DNA from: Nonlabens dokdonensis DSW-6
GTDB lineage: Bacteria; Bacteroidota; Bacteroidia; Flavobacteriales; Flavobacteriaceae
Assembly: GCF_000332115.1 (NCBI RefSeq)
Contig: NC_020156.1
Coordinates: 3,850,633 to 3,914,632 of the forward strand
Length of the DNA stretch: 64,000 nt
Direction of reading: 5' to 3'
Shown here: positions 8,057-17,577 of the stretch, one piece after another
Layout: each line of letters starts with the position of its first letter
How positions within the stretch are numbered: the first letter of the stretch is position 1
Translations under genes and position numbers: made by a program
The notes under the pieces: generated by a model
Seen by the model: the letters and a program-made list of their open reading frames with translations, nothing else
Told to the model about the DNA's origin: nothing
The model's database searches: none

Positions 8057-9532
8057 CTATTTTGAATTAGTATTAAATAAGGAATCTTGAGAAGTACCAC
8101 TTACGCTTCTTTCAATCTCATTGACTTTAACATTGTAAGACTTTAGTCGATACTGCAACCAGTTTGCTAGACGCTGTTTGATATCTAGTCTCCTATTGGT
8201 TTCTAACGTAGTATCATTAAAGACGATATTATAAACTGAAATAGTATCTGTGCTTTGGGAGATAAAGTCTTTGTTTACAGACTCTGCATAGCTCATGCTT
8301 GCTATTTCTGGATAATTCAATCGGACTTCTTTGCTTATGATTTCAAAATCTTTGCTCTGCTGGCTCAATCTGCGCAATTCATTTTCTAACGCAGCAATAC
8401 GCACATCTTTATTTTGAATTTGCTTCATTTGTCCTATTAATTCTTCCTGTACTAGTTCTACTCCATCATTATTATCTGTTGGCATTTTAGAACCTTGAAA
8501 AAATTCAATTTCACTTCCTTCTAACTCCTCAATCTTCTTAAACTTATTTTCCCATGCATCAAGTGTAGGCTGTGGTACAATTTCTCCCAACATAACTATA
8601 TCTAGCTTATTAGTTTCTTTATTCCATTCCTTCGTAGGTCGCATACCTACATAATCAATGGTGTTTTTAAAAAATTCATCCACAGCAATTGCCTTAACCT
8701 GAGAAGAATATAATTGGTAAAACAAATAAACAGACGGCAATAATACAAACACACCTATAGCTGTTGCCCATCTTGAAACACGTTTACGCTTTGCTTGATT
8801 AGCATATTTTACCATAGGGAACTTAAGAAGCTTGCATACTACAAAAGTGGCCAATGCTATGAAAACCGCATTAATACAAAACAAATACATCGCACCTCCG
8901 AATACGGACAACTTCCATATAGCAATTCCATAACCAGCGGTACACAATGGTGGCATTAATGCAGTAGCAATGGCAACACCTGCAATAGCGTTAGAGATAG
9001 TTCCTTTTTTTGCTTTAGCTACTATAAGGGCTAGACCACCAAAAATTGCGATCAAAACATCTAAAATTGTAGGATACGTTCTTGCTGCGAGTTCGCTCGT
9101 TATTTCTTTTATTGGTGTTATCAAAAAATATAAAGAGGCTGTTAAAAGTGACAATCCCACCATAACTCCTAGGTTGATCAACGAGCGACGTAACATTGTA
9201 TCATCATTAATAGCTGTTCCCAATCCCATTCCAACTATAGGACCCATAAGAGGAGATATTAACATGGCTCCTATCACCACAGCAGTGGAGTCTGCATTCA
9301 ATCCTATTGATGCTACAAAAATGGAGAATATTAGAATCCACGCATTATGCCCTTGAAAAGAAATGTCTTTTCTAACAGCTTCTATAGTTTCATCTCTATC
9401 AGAATCTTGACGTATATCTAGTAAATCATGAAGAAACGCCATGGTGTTTTCCCAAATACCAGAAATACGTTGTTGATTTACATCTAGATTATTATCTGAA
9501 GATGGATCATTATTAGATTGTTGCGTATCCAT
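8057..9532 (-). CDS. DUF389 (TIGR00341-type) membrane protein
   Basis: A 491-residue multi-spanning protein. The DUF389 signature lies near residues 65-105: ILIFSIFVASIGLNADSTAV, then VIGAMLISPLMGPIVGMGLG. About six membrane segments lie in residues 65-275, followed by a soluble, partly coiled region (near residue 370, IAALENELRRLSQQSKDFE). The function of the family is unknown. Its start codon overlaps the manC stop by one base (TAATG), so the two are translationally coupled. Confidence 0.87.
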   Translation of the reverse strand: MDTQQSNNDPSSDNNLDVNQQRISGIWENTMAFLHDLLDIRQDSDRDETIEAVRKDISFQGHNAWILIFSIFVASIGLNADSTAVVIGAMLISPLMGPIVGMGLGTAINDDTMLRRSLINLGVMVGLSLLTASLYFLITPIKEITSELAARTYPTILDVLIAIFGGLALIVAKAKKGTISNAIAGVAIATALMPPLCTAGYGIAIWKLSVFGGAMYLFCINAVFIALATFVVCKLLKFPMVKYANQAKRKRVSRWATAIGVFVLLPSVYLFYQLYSSQVKAIAVDEFFKNTIDYVGMRPTKEWNKETNKLDIVMLGEIVPQPTLDAWENKFKKIEELEGSEIEFFQGSKMPTDNNDGVELVQEELIGQMKQIQNKDVRIAALENELRRLSQQSKDFEIISKEVRLNYPEIASMSYAESVNKDFISQSTDTISVYNIVFNDTTLETNRRLDIKQRLANWLQYRLKSYNVKVNEIERSVSGTSQDSLFNTNSK

Positions 9533-10611
9533 TATCCTATGTTGTTACCGTATGAAGCCATCGCCTTACTACGTATTTCTTTAATTTCCTGCTCAGCTGA
9601 TAAAGGAATTATCATTAACACATCATCTTGATCTACAATAATATAATCTTCAAGGCCTTGTACTATAACTTTTTTTCCGGCAGCTGTGCGTATCATATTC
9701 CCACTAGAATTCATGGCCATGAGATCAGCATTTACTACTGCATTTGCATTCTCATTTTTATCTAATTTATCGTACAATGAACCCCATGTACCTAAATCAT
9801 TCCATGAAAATCGAGCTGGTAAAACATAAACAGCATCACTTTTCTCCATAATAGCATAATCGACTGAAATATTTTCTGCATTTGGGTAATTATTCTCCAG
9901 CCATTTATCTTCAGCATCGGTATTGAAAACAGACAACCCATCTTTAAAAAGGGATGATAATTGAGGTTGCGCTTTCGCGAAAGCTGAAACTACACCAGCC
10001 ACATTCCAAATAAAAATACCTGCATTCCATAAAAAATTACCTGCTGCGATGAAGCTTTTGGCAGTTTCTAGATCTGGTTTTTCTCTAAATTGAGATACTT
10101 TTTTAAGTTGGTTCTCTTCCTTATTATATTCTATGTAACCAAAACCAGTATTAGGAGATGAAGGCTGAATTCCTAATGTGAGTAATGCTTGCTCATTTTT
10201 ACCACAAAATTCAAATGCGGTAGTGAGGTCTTCATTAAAGACATCTTCATCTTCTATATAATGGTCGCTAGGTGCAACGATCATGTTTGCAGAAGGATTC
10301 ATTTTTTGAATTTTTAGAGCGGCCAATAAAATACATGGCGCAGTATTGCGCATGGAGGGCTCTGCAACTATATTATCAAATGTAATATCAGGTAATTGTT
10401 CCTTTACTAGATCTACATAGTCAGCATTAGTAAGAACCAGTATTTGAGAAGACGGAATTTGTTTCTTCAACCTGTCATAGGTCATTTGTAATAAAGACCT
10501 TCCTAAGCCTAGCATATCATGAAACTGCTTTGGGAAAGATTGTTTACTCACAGGCCAAAATCTGGAACCTACGCCACCGGCCATAATAACTGCATAATTG
10601 TTACTACTCAT
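9532..10611 (-). CDS. manC: Mannose-1-phosphate guanylyltransferase
   Basis: Makes GDP-mannose from mannose-1-phosphate and GTP, supplying mannose and derived sugars for glycans. The nucleotidyltransferase signature is at the N-terminus (MAGGVGSRFWPVSKQSFPKQ), followed by APSDHYI and the sugar-binding FVWN-type segment FLWNAGIFIWN. The 359-residue length corresponds to a ManC nucleotidyltransferase without the C-terminal isomerase domain. A palindrome copy inserts SAFAKAQ in the middle. It sits between an SprT-like gene (62 bases upstream) and DUF389 (1-base overlap). Confidence 0.93.
   Translation of the reverse strand: MSSNNYAVIMAGGVGSRFWPVSKQSFPKQFHDMLGLGRSLLQMTYDRLKKQIPSSQILVLTNADYVDLVKEQLPDITFDNIVAEPSMRNTAPCILLAALKIQKMNPSANMIVAPSDHYIEDEDVFNEDLTTAFEFCGKNEQALLTLGIQPSSPNTGFGYIEYNKEENQLKKVSQFREKPDLETAKSFIAAGNFLWNAGIFIWNVAGVVSAFAKAQPQLSSLFKDGLSVFNTDAEDKWLENNYPNAENISVDYAIMEKSDAVYVLPARFSWNDLGTWGSLYDKLDKNENANAVVNADLMAMNSSGNMIRTAAGKKVIVQGLEDYIIVDQDDVLMIIPLSAEQEIKEIRSKAMASYGNNIG
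9971..9984. repeat. Palindrome copy 3, in manC
   Basis: Exact 14-base core; the outer pair is C/T. Read in frame as AFAKA. Confidence 0.95.
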
Positions 10612-10673
10612 ATTCTTGTTTTCTTAATCCTACGTTTACTCTTTAAATTGATCTAATCGTTAAAAAACTAATT

Positions 10674-11270
10674 CTAGTTTTTCACAAGTACGACTTGTGC
10701 GTTAGGCTGGAACAAATAAATCTTTCCAGACTCTATTTCTACACAATTATAGCGTTTACGTAATTTACTTCCTTTTTGATATTTTTTACCATTAGAATGT
10801 AAAAAAATAGCGCCTTCATGCAATTCAAAGATATAGCTTTTATGGGTTTCTGGGTCATAACTTTTTAACGCTATACTCATCATTGCATCAGTATCACTGC
10901 TTGCTTTAGGATTTCTAAAATGTCGAGCGAGCACTGGCAATAAATCTGATGGAAAAATCTCTGGTCTTAAAAAGGGAAGCATAAGCTGTTGGAAAGTATA
11001 CTTCCACTCTACCCCATGAGGTTTAATTGATCTTCCATATTTTTGAAATGCTATTAAATGGGCTATTTCATGAACTAATGTAATTGTAAATCGATACTTG
11101 TTCAAATTTGCATTGATCGTAATCACATGAGACCCATCCTGATTTTTGCGATAATCCCCATGTCTAGTTTTTCTTTCATTAACTATTTTTAAATGAATAT
11201 TGTTTTGTTCAATTAATGCAGTTAATGGTGTTACGGCTAGTTTGGGTAAATATTTATCTAAAACACTCAT
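10674..11270 (-). CDS. SprT-like zinc metallopeptidase-family protein
   Basis: A 198-residue cytoplasmic protein with the zinc-binding motif LVHEIAHLIAF (HEIAH) and a third ligand candidate in the following KPHGVEWKYTF. This is the typical SprT/Spartan-like catalytic pattern. In eukaryotes Spartan cleaves DNA-protein crosslinks; the bacterial role is not settled. Downstream lie manC and the DUF389 gene on the same strand, so the three may be co-transcribed. Confidence 0.87.
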   Translation of the reverse strand: MSVLDKYLPKLAVTPLTALIEQNNIHLKIVNERKTRHGDYRKNQDGSHVITINANLNKYRFTITLVHEIAHLIAFQKYGRSIKPHGVEWKYTFQQLMLPFLRPEIFPSDLLPVLARHFRNPKASSDTDAMMSIALKSYDPETHKSYIFELHEGAIFLHSNGKKYQKGSKLRKRYNCVEIESGKIYLFQPNAQVVLVKN

Positions 11271-11389
11271 AAGGTTAGGTTCTAACGATGTGGAAGGTAT
11301 TAAAATTTAATGACCTGATTTAGTAATTCTAATCACATTTCTAGCAGCAAATTTATTTATAAATTCTACGATTCTTGCAACATTGTAGT

Positions 11390-11397
11390 TATGTTTG
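11390..11397 (+). promoter_or_regulatory. Possible -7 box (TATGTTTG) of the LOG-family gene
   Basis: Matches TAnnTTTG 56 bases upstream of the start codon; -33 match is poor. It would give a leader of about 50 bases. Confidence 0.35.
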
Positions 11398-11453
11398 TAA
11401 GCTTGATAAAGAACGAATAAAAAGTACCTAAAATTTAGAATAGTAATAGAAAT

Positions 11454-12143
11454 ATGAGAAAAGAAGCTAGAGAAAAAGGATGGAATGAAAAGAAAACAAA
11501 TGATAGCTGGGCTACCTTTAAAATATTATCTGAATTTGTAATGGGATTTGAACGCATGAGCCGCATAGGACCATGTGTTTCTATCTTTGGAAGTGCACGT
11601 TTAAAGCCAGAGAACGAATATTATAAACTAGCTACAGAAATAGCTGGTAAAATAGTAGAAAACGGCTATGGAGTCATTACTGGCGGTGGACCTGGTATTA
11701 TGGAAGCCGGAAATAAAGGAGCACATCTCGCTGGAGGAACCTCTGTGGGACTAAATATTACCTTACCATTTGAACAACATGACAATCCCTATATTGACAG
11801 CGATAAGAGCCTAGACTTTGACTACTTCTTTGCTCGTAAAGTTATGTTTGTAAAGTATTCACAAGGTTTTGTAGTAATGCCTGGTGGATTCGGTACATTA
11901 GATGAATTATTTGAAGCCATTACTCTTATCCAAACCAATAAAATCGGTAAGTTCCCTATAATCCTAGTCGGAACTGATTTCTGGAGTGGACTTTTAGATT
12001 GGGTTAAAAATACGCTTGATAAGAAGTTTTTTACGATCTCACCAGAGGATATAGATCTTTTACATGTTGTAGACACTAGTGATGAAGCTGTAAACATCAT
12101 TAATGAGTTCTATGCTAAATACAGCTTGAGCCCTAATTTTTAA
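11454..12143 (+). CDS. LOG-family protein (nucleoside 5'-monophosphate phosphoribohydrolase)
   Basis: Members of this TIGR00730 family, often mislabelled lysine decarboxylase, cleave a base from a nucleoside 5'-monophosphate; in plants and some bacteria this activates cytokinins. The signature motifs are both present: GGGPGIMEAGNKGAHLAGG and VVMPGGFGTLDELFEAITL (PGGxGTxxE). The 229-residue length is typical, with a somewhat long N-terminus. It stands alone between SprT-like and M1-like genes. The physiological substrate in this organism is unknown. A short AT-rich gap of 130 bases follows, with no clear terminator. Confidence 0.9.
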   Translation: MRKEAREKGWNEKKTNDSWATFKILSEFVMGFERMSRIGPCVSIFGSARLKPENEYYKLATEIAGKIVENGYGVITGGGPGIMEAGNKGAHLAGGTSVGLNITLPFEQHDNPYIDSDKSLDFDYFFARKVMFVKYSQGFVVMPGGFGTLDELFEAITLIQTNKIGKFPIILVGTDFWSGLLDWVKNTLDKKFFTISPEDIDLLHVVDTSDEAVNIINEFYAKYSLSPNF

Positions 12144-12273
12144 AACCGTTTATACTTTTAGTTCGTTTATATTGTTATGCTATCGATACTAAAGCGTGAC
12201 CTAGTTTAGTTATTATACAAAGCGCCATAAAAAGTATCTAGCTTACTGACCAAAGGCAAACCCATTTTTTAAT

Positions 12274-15099
12274 ATGATTAAGAAGTTAGTACTTATTTTG
12301 CTTTTGTTTACCTGTTGCCTACATGCGCAGCATACTACTAGTATAATAGCCACGTTAAATAGCGAGAAAGACCGGCTAGAAATTAATCAAACTCTTGAAA
12401 TAAACAATGAGAGTGACTCTACATGGGATCACATTATTCTTTTAGATTGGGCAAACGCTTTTTCTTCAAAGCAAACACCTCTTGCTGTTAGATTTGCTGA
12501 AGATTTTAAAAATAAGTTTCAATTTTCAAATCTAGAAGAGCGAGGACGCACTATTCTTAAACAATCTGACAGTTTAAATAACAAGTACTTCTTAGAACGT
12601 CTTTCATCGCAACAAGATATCATAAAACTTATTTTTGAGGAGCCGTTATTAGCTGGCGAAAATCGAACAGTACAATTTAATTACACTATCAAAATACCAG
12701 AAGATAACTTTACTGAATATGGTAAAAACAGCAAAGGAGAATACAATCTCAAATACTGGTACCTACATCCAGCACCATTCATCAATGGCAAATGGGAGTA
12801 TTATTCTCATAAAGATCTTGATGATTTTCATGGCGCTCCTATGAATTTTTCCGTCTCATTACACTTGCCAAAATCACATCGTGCCGTTAGTAATCTTACT
12901 AGAAAAATAGAAGCACCTCAATACAACGGTAATAGTTATCTATTTACAGGTACTAATTATTATGAAGCTGTCCTACATATTTTAAACGATGTAGATGTTT
13001 TTAAAACCTATAGCGTCCCAGGCATAAATATCGTCACAGACATTGAAGATAAAAGTGTACCGCTAGAAATAAAAGTGGTCTTTAACGACCGTATTGCTAG
13101 CTTTCTTCAGAACAGGTTAGGCGGTTATCCTTATGATGACTTATTTGTTTCAGACCGTTATTATCGTGAAAATCCAGTTTATGGATTAAGCTCTTTACCT
13201 AGTTTTATCAATCCATTTCCTGCTGGATTTACGTATGAAATTAAAATGCTCAAAGCTCTTGCTCGTAAATGGGTAGAAAGTGGGATTCATGTAAACCCTA
13301 GAGAAGAAGCTTGGATAGAAAAATCATTGATTACCTATTTGATGATGGAGTATCAAAAAACCTACTATCCTGATCTTAAAATAGGTGGGAAATTGAGCAA
13401 CATTTGGGGTATTCGTGGATTTAATGCGGCAAATCTCAAGTTTAACGATAGTTATTCCCTACTCTACCTTAACAGCGCTAGACAGAATCTTGATGAAGCA
13501 ATTAACACTCCTGCAGACCAGTTAGTAAAATACAATCAGCAAATCGGTATTCCTTTTAAAGCAGCAATAGGCTGGCGTTTTCTAGATGACTTTTTGGGAG
13601 ATAAAAGCCTTGAAAAATCCATTCAAGAGTTTTACGTTGCAAATCATCTTCAATTTACAAGTGCTGAAGACTTGCAACAAATTCTATCTAATAACTCTTC
13701 AAAAAATATAGATTGGTTTTTTGAAGACTATATCACAACTCATAAACGCCTCGACTGGACTATAAGAAAAGTAAAAAAGACTGACGATTCTGTTTCGTTT
13801 GAAGTAAAGAACAAATCCCACCTTCAAATTCCAGTACCTGTTTACTTGCTAGAAGAAGACAGTATTGTTACAAAGAAATGGATAGAAGGAATCAAGAGTG
13901 ATAGTATGATCTCGCTTTCGCGAAAGCGTGCTACCAGAATAGCCATTAATCACGAAGAACTCATAAGCGAGTTCAATCCTAGAGATAATTACAAGACGCT
14001 TAAAGGCTTCCCTTCTCTCAATAGGCCATTAGAATTTAGACTGTTTAAGGATATAGAAGATCCGGAAAGATCTCAAGTTTTTCTAATGCCAGACGTTGAG
14101 TTTAATATCTACGATGGTCTAACTTTAGGAACAAGGTTTTATAATGGTAACTTACTTCCTAAGCCATTACGATACAGTATCAAACCAGGATATGGAACTA
14201 ATTCTAATAAATTAGTCGGCTCCATAAGTATGAGTTACGATCATCCTATTCAAGATCGAGAAGAGCGATTATTTTCTGTGCGTTATGGTATAAGTGCTAA
14301 CACCTTTTCTTATGCTGATGATCTAATGTTCCGTAGAGGAAGCGCTTGGTTACAATTTAGATACCGTCCTGAAGATTTAAGAAGTAATAAACAACAAAGC
14401 CTAAGTTTTAGAAATATTTATGTAGACCGCGATCGTAATCCTTTAAGCCCAGTAGATGAGCCAGATTATAATGTTTTTGCAATCAACTTTGCACAATCTG
14501 ACAATAATTTGAGGCGTGTGTTTAACTACAACATCGGCACAGAAATATCGAGTCAATTTACCAAAGCAACCTACAGATTTAACTGGAGAAGGCTTTATAG
14601 AAATAACAGACAATTAGAATTTAGATTTTTCGGTGGAGCATTTCTTACTAATAACTCTCAATCTAGTGGCAATTTCTTTTCTTTTGCACTAGACCGCCCT
14701 ACAGATTATTTATTTGATTACAACTATTACGGTAGGTCAGAAGATAGCGGTCTTTTTTCGCAGCAATTGATCGTAGCAGAAGGTGGCTTTAAATCGCAAT
14801 TAGAACCTGCGTTTGCAAATCAATGGATTACCACGGTTAATGGATCGTATAGTTTATGGAACTACATACATGTTTATGGTGATGCTGGTTTTGTAAAAAA
14901 TAAAGGGCGTGATGCAAAATTTGTATATGATTCAGGAATCAGGTTAAACTTACTTCAAGACTTTTTTGAACTTTATTTTCCTGTTTATAGTAATAATGGT
15001 TGGGAAATTGCGCAACAAAATTACGATGAGAAAATACGTTTTATAGTTACACTAGACATTAACACTTTTGTAAAACTATTTAGTCGTCGATGGTACTAG
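12274..15099 (+). CDS. Exported M1-peptidase-like protein, catalytic motif lost, with barrel-like C-terminus
   Basis: A 941-residue protein with a signal peptide (MIKKLVLILLLFTCCLHAQ). The N-terminal two thirds follow the plan of M1 (gluzincin) aminopeptidases: a beta-rich saddle, then a helical domain. Where M1 enzymes have HExxHxW at the active site, this protein reads LKALARKW (about residues 326-335). Downstream, IEKSLITY keeps the glutamate in the place of the third zinc ligand. So it is likely inactive as a peptidase; this is inference. Residues from about 610 to the end are strand-rich, with Tyr/Phe alternation and a C-terminal aromatic (FSRRWY), as in outer-membrane beta-barrels. Palindrome copy 4 encodes SLSRKR at about residue 547. 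Confidence 0.75.
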   Translation: MIKKLVLILLLFTCCLHAQHTTSIIATLNSEKDRLEINQTLEINNESDSTWDHIILLDWANAFSSKQTPLAVRFAEDFKNKFQFSNLEERGRTILKQSDSLNNKYFLERLSSQQDIIKLIFEEPLLAGENRTVQFNYTIKIPEDNFTEYGKNSKGEYNLKYWYLHPAPFINGKWEYYSHKDLDDFHGAPMNFSVSLHLPKSHRAVSNLTRKIEAPQYNGNSYLFTGTNYYEAVLHILNDVDVFKTYSVPGINIVTDIEDKSVPLEIKVVFNDRIASFLQNRLGGYPYDDLFVSDRYYRENPVYGLSSLPSFINPFPAGFTYEIKMLKALARKWVESGIHVNPREEAWIEKSLITYLMMEYQKTYYPDLKIGGKLSNIWGIRGFNAANLKFNDSYSLLYLNSARQNLDEAINTPADQLVKYNQQIGIPFKAAIGWRFLDDFLGDKSLEKSIQEFYVANHLQFTSAEDLQQILSNNSSKNIDWFFEDYITTHKRLDWTIRKVKKTDDSVSFEVKNKSHLQIPVPVYLLEEDSIVTKKWIEGIKSDSMISLSRKRATRIAINHEELISEFNPRDNYKTLKGFPSLNRPLEFRLFKDIEDPERSQVFLMPDVEFNIYDGLTLGTRFYNGNLLPKPLRYSIKPGYGTNSNKLVGSISMSYDHPIQDREERLFSVRYGISANTFSYADDLMFRRGSAWLQFRYRPEDLRSNKQQSLSFRNIYVDRDRNPLSPVDEPDYNVFAINFAQSDNNLRRVFNYNIGTEISSQFTKATYRFNWRRLYRNNRQLEFRFFGGAFLTNNSQSSGNFFSFALDRPTDYLFDYNYYGRSEDSGLFSQQLIVAEGGFKSQLEPAFANQWITTVNGSYSLWNYIHVYGDAGFVKNKGRDAKFVYDSGIRLNLLQDFFELYFPVYSNNGWEIAQQNYDEKIRFIVTLDINTFVKLFSRRWY
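13913..13928. repeat. Palindrome copy 4, in the M1-like gene
   Basis: Exact 16-base palindrome read in the LSRKR frame. Confidence 0.95.
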
Positions 15100-15107
15100 T
15101 TTTGTAA

Positions 15108-15138
15108 TTGTAATTAGAAGGTTAAAAACGTACCTTTG
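15108..15138 (+). promoter_or_regulatory. Probable promoter of the E1 dehydrogenase gene
   Basis: TTG at 15108-15110, 20 bases, then TACCTTTG at 15131-15138. This matches the Bacteroidota -33/-7 arrangement, 18 bases before the ATG at 15157. Confidence 0.6.
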
Positions 15139-15156
15139 CGATAAGACCCAAAAACA

Positions 15157-17574
15157 ATGCAAAACACAGTGAAAGAACCACAACAACTAGCAAAAGAAGA
15201 TTTCAAAGAAGAACTTATTAAAGATTACAAACTTGCTGTTACCAGTAGAGAATGTAGTTTATTAGGACGTCGTGAAGTACTTACTGGAAAGGCGAAGTTT
15301 GGAATCTTTGGAGATGGAAAAGAGTTGCCACAATTAGCGTGGGCTCGTTCTTTTGAAAATGGAGATTTTAGAAGTGGTTACTATCGCGATCAAACTTTTA
15401 TGATGGCTATTGGCGAGCTTAATATTCAGCAGTTTTTTGCAGGTCTTTATGCAAATACTGATATTAATGACGAGCCTATGAGTGCAGGTCGCCAGATGGG
15501 TGGACACTTTGCTACACATAGTTTAAATGAAGATGGAAGTTGGAAACGATTAATAGATCAAAAGAATTCTAGTGCTGACATCTCTCCTACCGCTGGTCAA
15601 ATGCCTAGACTTTTAGGTCTTGCACAAGCTTCTAAGGTTTATAGACTTAACGATCTTATCAAAGATGATAATGGATTCTCTAATAAAGGGAATGAAGTCG
15701 CATGGGGAACGATAGGTAATGCTAGTACTAGTGAAGGACATTTTTGGGAAACTTTCAATGCTGCTGGAGTATTACAAGTTCCTATGGTTATAAGTGTTTG
15801 GGACGATGATTACGGGATATCTGTCCACGCAAAGCATCAAACTACAAAAGAAAGTATAAGCAAAATTCAAGCTGGTTTTCAAAGAGATGATGAGCATGAT
15901 GGCTTTGAAATAATGACCGTTAAAGGTTGGGATTATGTTTCTCTTATGGAAACCTATGAAAAAGCTAGTAAAATTTCTAGAGAACAACATGTTCCAGTAA
16001 TGATTCATGTAGAAGAACTGACTCAACCACAAGGTCATAGTACAAGTGGTTCTCACGAGCGATACAAAGATGAGGATCGTTTAAACTGGGAAAGAGAATA
16101 CGATTGTAATGTACAGTTCAGAAAATGGCTTATTGAGAATAATTTTGCTACTGAAGAAGAGCTTACTGATCTCGAGAAATCTATTAAAAAAGAGGTTAGA
16201 GAAGGAAAGAAAGCAGCATGGAATGCTTATTTGAATCCTATCCTCGAGGAACGTGATGAAGCAGTTAAATTAATTGAAGCTGTTGCAGCTATTTCTGATA
16301 ATGGTGTATTTATAAAGCCGCTAGCCGCTAATTTAAAAGAGCAAAAAGAACTTTACCGTAAAGACACTTTAGAAGCGGTAAGAAAAACTTTGAGATATAC
16401 GCTTCAAGAGAATCATAATGCAATTCAAGATTTAAATAATTGGTTAAACAACTATAAAGAGAAAAACCAAGAAAAATATAGTGGTCAATTACACAGTGAT
16501 TCTCAACAAGCCGCTACTAAAATTGCCGCTGTCGCTCCTCAATATAATGAGGACAGTGAAGATGTAGATGCGAGACTGGTAATGAGAGATAACTTTGATG
16601 CACTTTTTGAAGCACATCCAGAGGTATTAGTTTTCGGAGAAGATGCTGGTAGAATAGGTGATGTAAATCAAGGCCTAGAAGGAATGCAAGAGAAATATGG
16701 TGAATTAAGAGTTGCCGATACTGGTATACGAGAAGCAACCATTTTAGGTCAAGGCATAGGACTTGCCATGAGAGGTTTGCGCCCTATTGCTGAGATTCAA
16801 TATCTTGATTATTTATTGTATTGTTTACAATTAATGAGTGATGATCTAGCTACCGTACAATATCGTACAGCTGGTAAGCAAAAAGCTCCGGTTATAATTA
16901 GAACTAGAGGTCATCGACTAGAGGGAATATGGCATAGTGGCTCACAAATGGGTGGAATCATCAATCTAGTGAGAGGAATTCATGTTTTAGTACCTAGAAA
17001 CATGACGCAGGCTGCTGGTTTTTATAACACACTTCTCGCAAGCGATGAACCTGCACTTATAGTAGAGTGCCTAAATGGTTACCGTCTAAAAGAAAAATTA
17101 CCTTCTAATCTAGGAGAATTTAGAACTCCTATAGGAAAAATAGAAACTCTTAAAGAAGGAAAAGATATCACTTTAGTGTCATACGGCTCAACACTACGAC
17201 TAGTAAATGAAGCTGCTGTAGAGCTTGATAGAGCTGGTATAGATGTTGAGATTATCGATGTGCAATCTCTACTTCCATTTGATCTAGATCATAAAATAGT
17301 AGAAAGTGTCAAAAAAACTAATAGGCTACTCGTTATTGATGAAGATGTGCCTGGTGGAGCTAGTGCTTACATTTTACAAAAAATACTAGATGAGCAAAAT
17401 GCGTGGAGATACCTAGATAGCAAACCACAATGTCTAGCTGCGCAGCCACACCGACCAGCTTATGGAACAGATGGAGATTACTTTTCAAAACCAAGTGTAG
17501 ATGATATATTTGATAAAGTATACCACATCATGCATGAAACCAATCCTTCTAAATTTCCTAAACACGGATTTTAA
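15157..17574 (+). CDS. Alpha-ketoacid dehydrogenase E1, fused alpha and beta subunits
   Basis: This is the thiamine-diphosphate-dependent E1 component of a branched-chain (2-oxoisovalerate) type dehydrogenase complex; it decarboxylates 2-oxoacids and passes acyl groups to lipoyl E2. The alpha half carries the thiamine-diphosphate region GNASTSEGHFWETFNAAGV at about residues 187-205. The beta half starts near residue 475 (DEDVDARLVMRDNF-like) with VFGEDAGRIGD and RGIHVLVPRN. Alpha-beta fusion of about 800 residues is usual in this phylum. No E2 or E3 is next to it. It has its own promoter-like box, and the K+ channel gene begins 3 bases after its stop. I cannot tell branched-chain from pyruvate specificity with certainty. 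Confidence 0.9.
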   Translation: MQNTVKEPQQLAKEDFKEELIKDYKLAVTSRECSLLGRREVLTGKAKFGIFGDGKELPQLAWARSFENGDFRSGYYRDQTFMMAIGELNIQQFFAGLYANTDINDEPMSAGRQMGGHFATHSLNEDGSWKRLIDQKNSSADISPTAGQMPRLLGLAQASKVYRLNDLIKDDNGFSNKGNEVAWGTIGNASTSEGHFWETFNAAGVLQVPMVISVWDDDYGISVHAKHQTTKESISKIQAGFQRDDEHDGFEIMTVKGWDYVSLMETYEKASKISREQHVPVMIHVEELTQPQGHSTSGSHERYKDEDRLNWEREYDCNVQFRKWLIENNFATEEELTDLEKSIKKEVREGKKAAWNAYLNPILEERDEAVKLIEAVAAISDNGVFIKPLAANLKEQKELYRKDTLEAVRKTLRYTLQENHNAIQDLNNWLNNYKEKNQEKYSGQLHSDSQQAATKIAAVAPQYNEDSEDVDARLVMRDNFDALFEAHPEVLVFGEDAGRIGDVNQGLEGMQEKYGELRVADTGIREATILGQGIGLAMRGLRPIAEIQYLDYLLYCLQLMSDDLATVQYRTAGKQKAPVIIRTRGHRLEGIWHSGSQMGGIINLVRGIHVLVPRNMTQAAGFYNTLLASDEPALIVECLNGYRLKEKLPSNLGEFRTPIGKIETLKEGKDITLVSYGSTLRLVNEAAVELDRAGIDVEIIDVQSLLPFDLDHKIVESVKKTNRLLVIDEDVPGGASAYILQKILDEQNAWRYLDSKPQCLAAQPHRPAYGTDGDYFSKPSVDDIFDKVYHIMHETNPSKFPKHGF

Positions 17575-17577
17575 TAG

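Noticed and set aside
8970..9356. 128-codon frame antisense to the DUF389 gene
   Set aside because: The minus-strand frame has clear membrane segments and a known domain; the antisense frame has none.
15384..15389. Isolated TCGCGA core sites (also near 53569 and 54370)
   Set aside because: They lack the flanking GCTT/AAGC arms, so they are ordinary hexamers and not degenerate copies of the palindrome.
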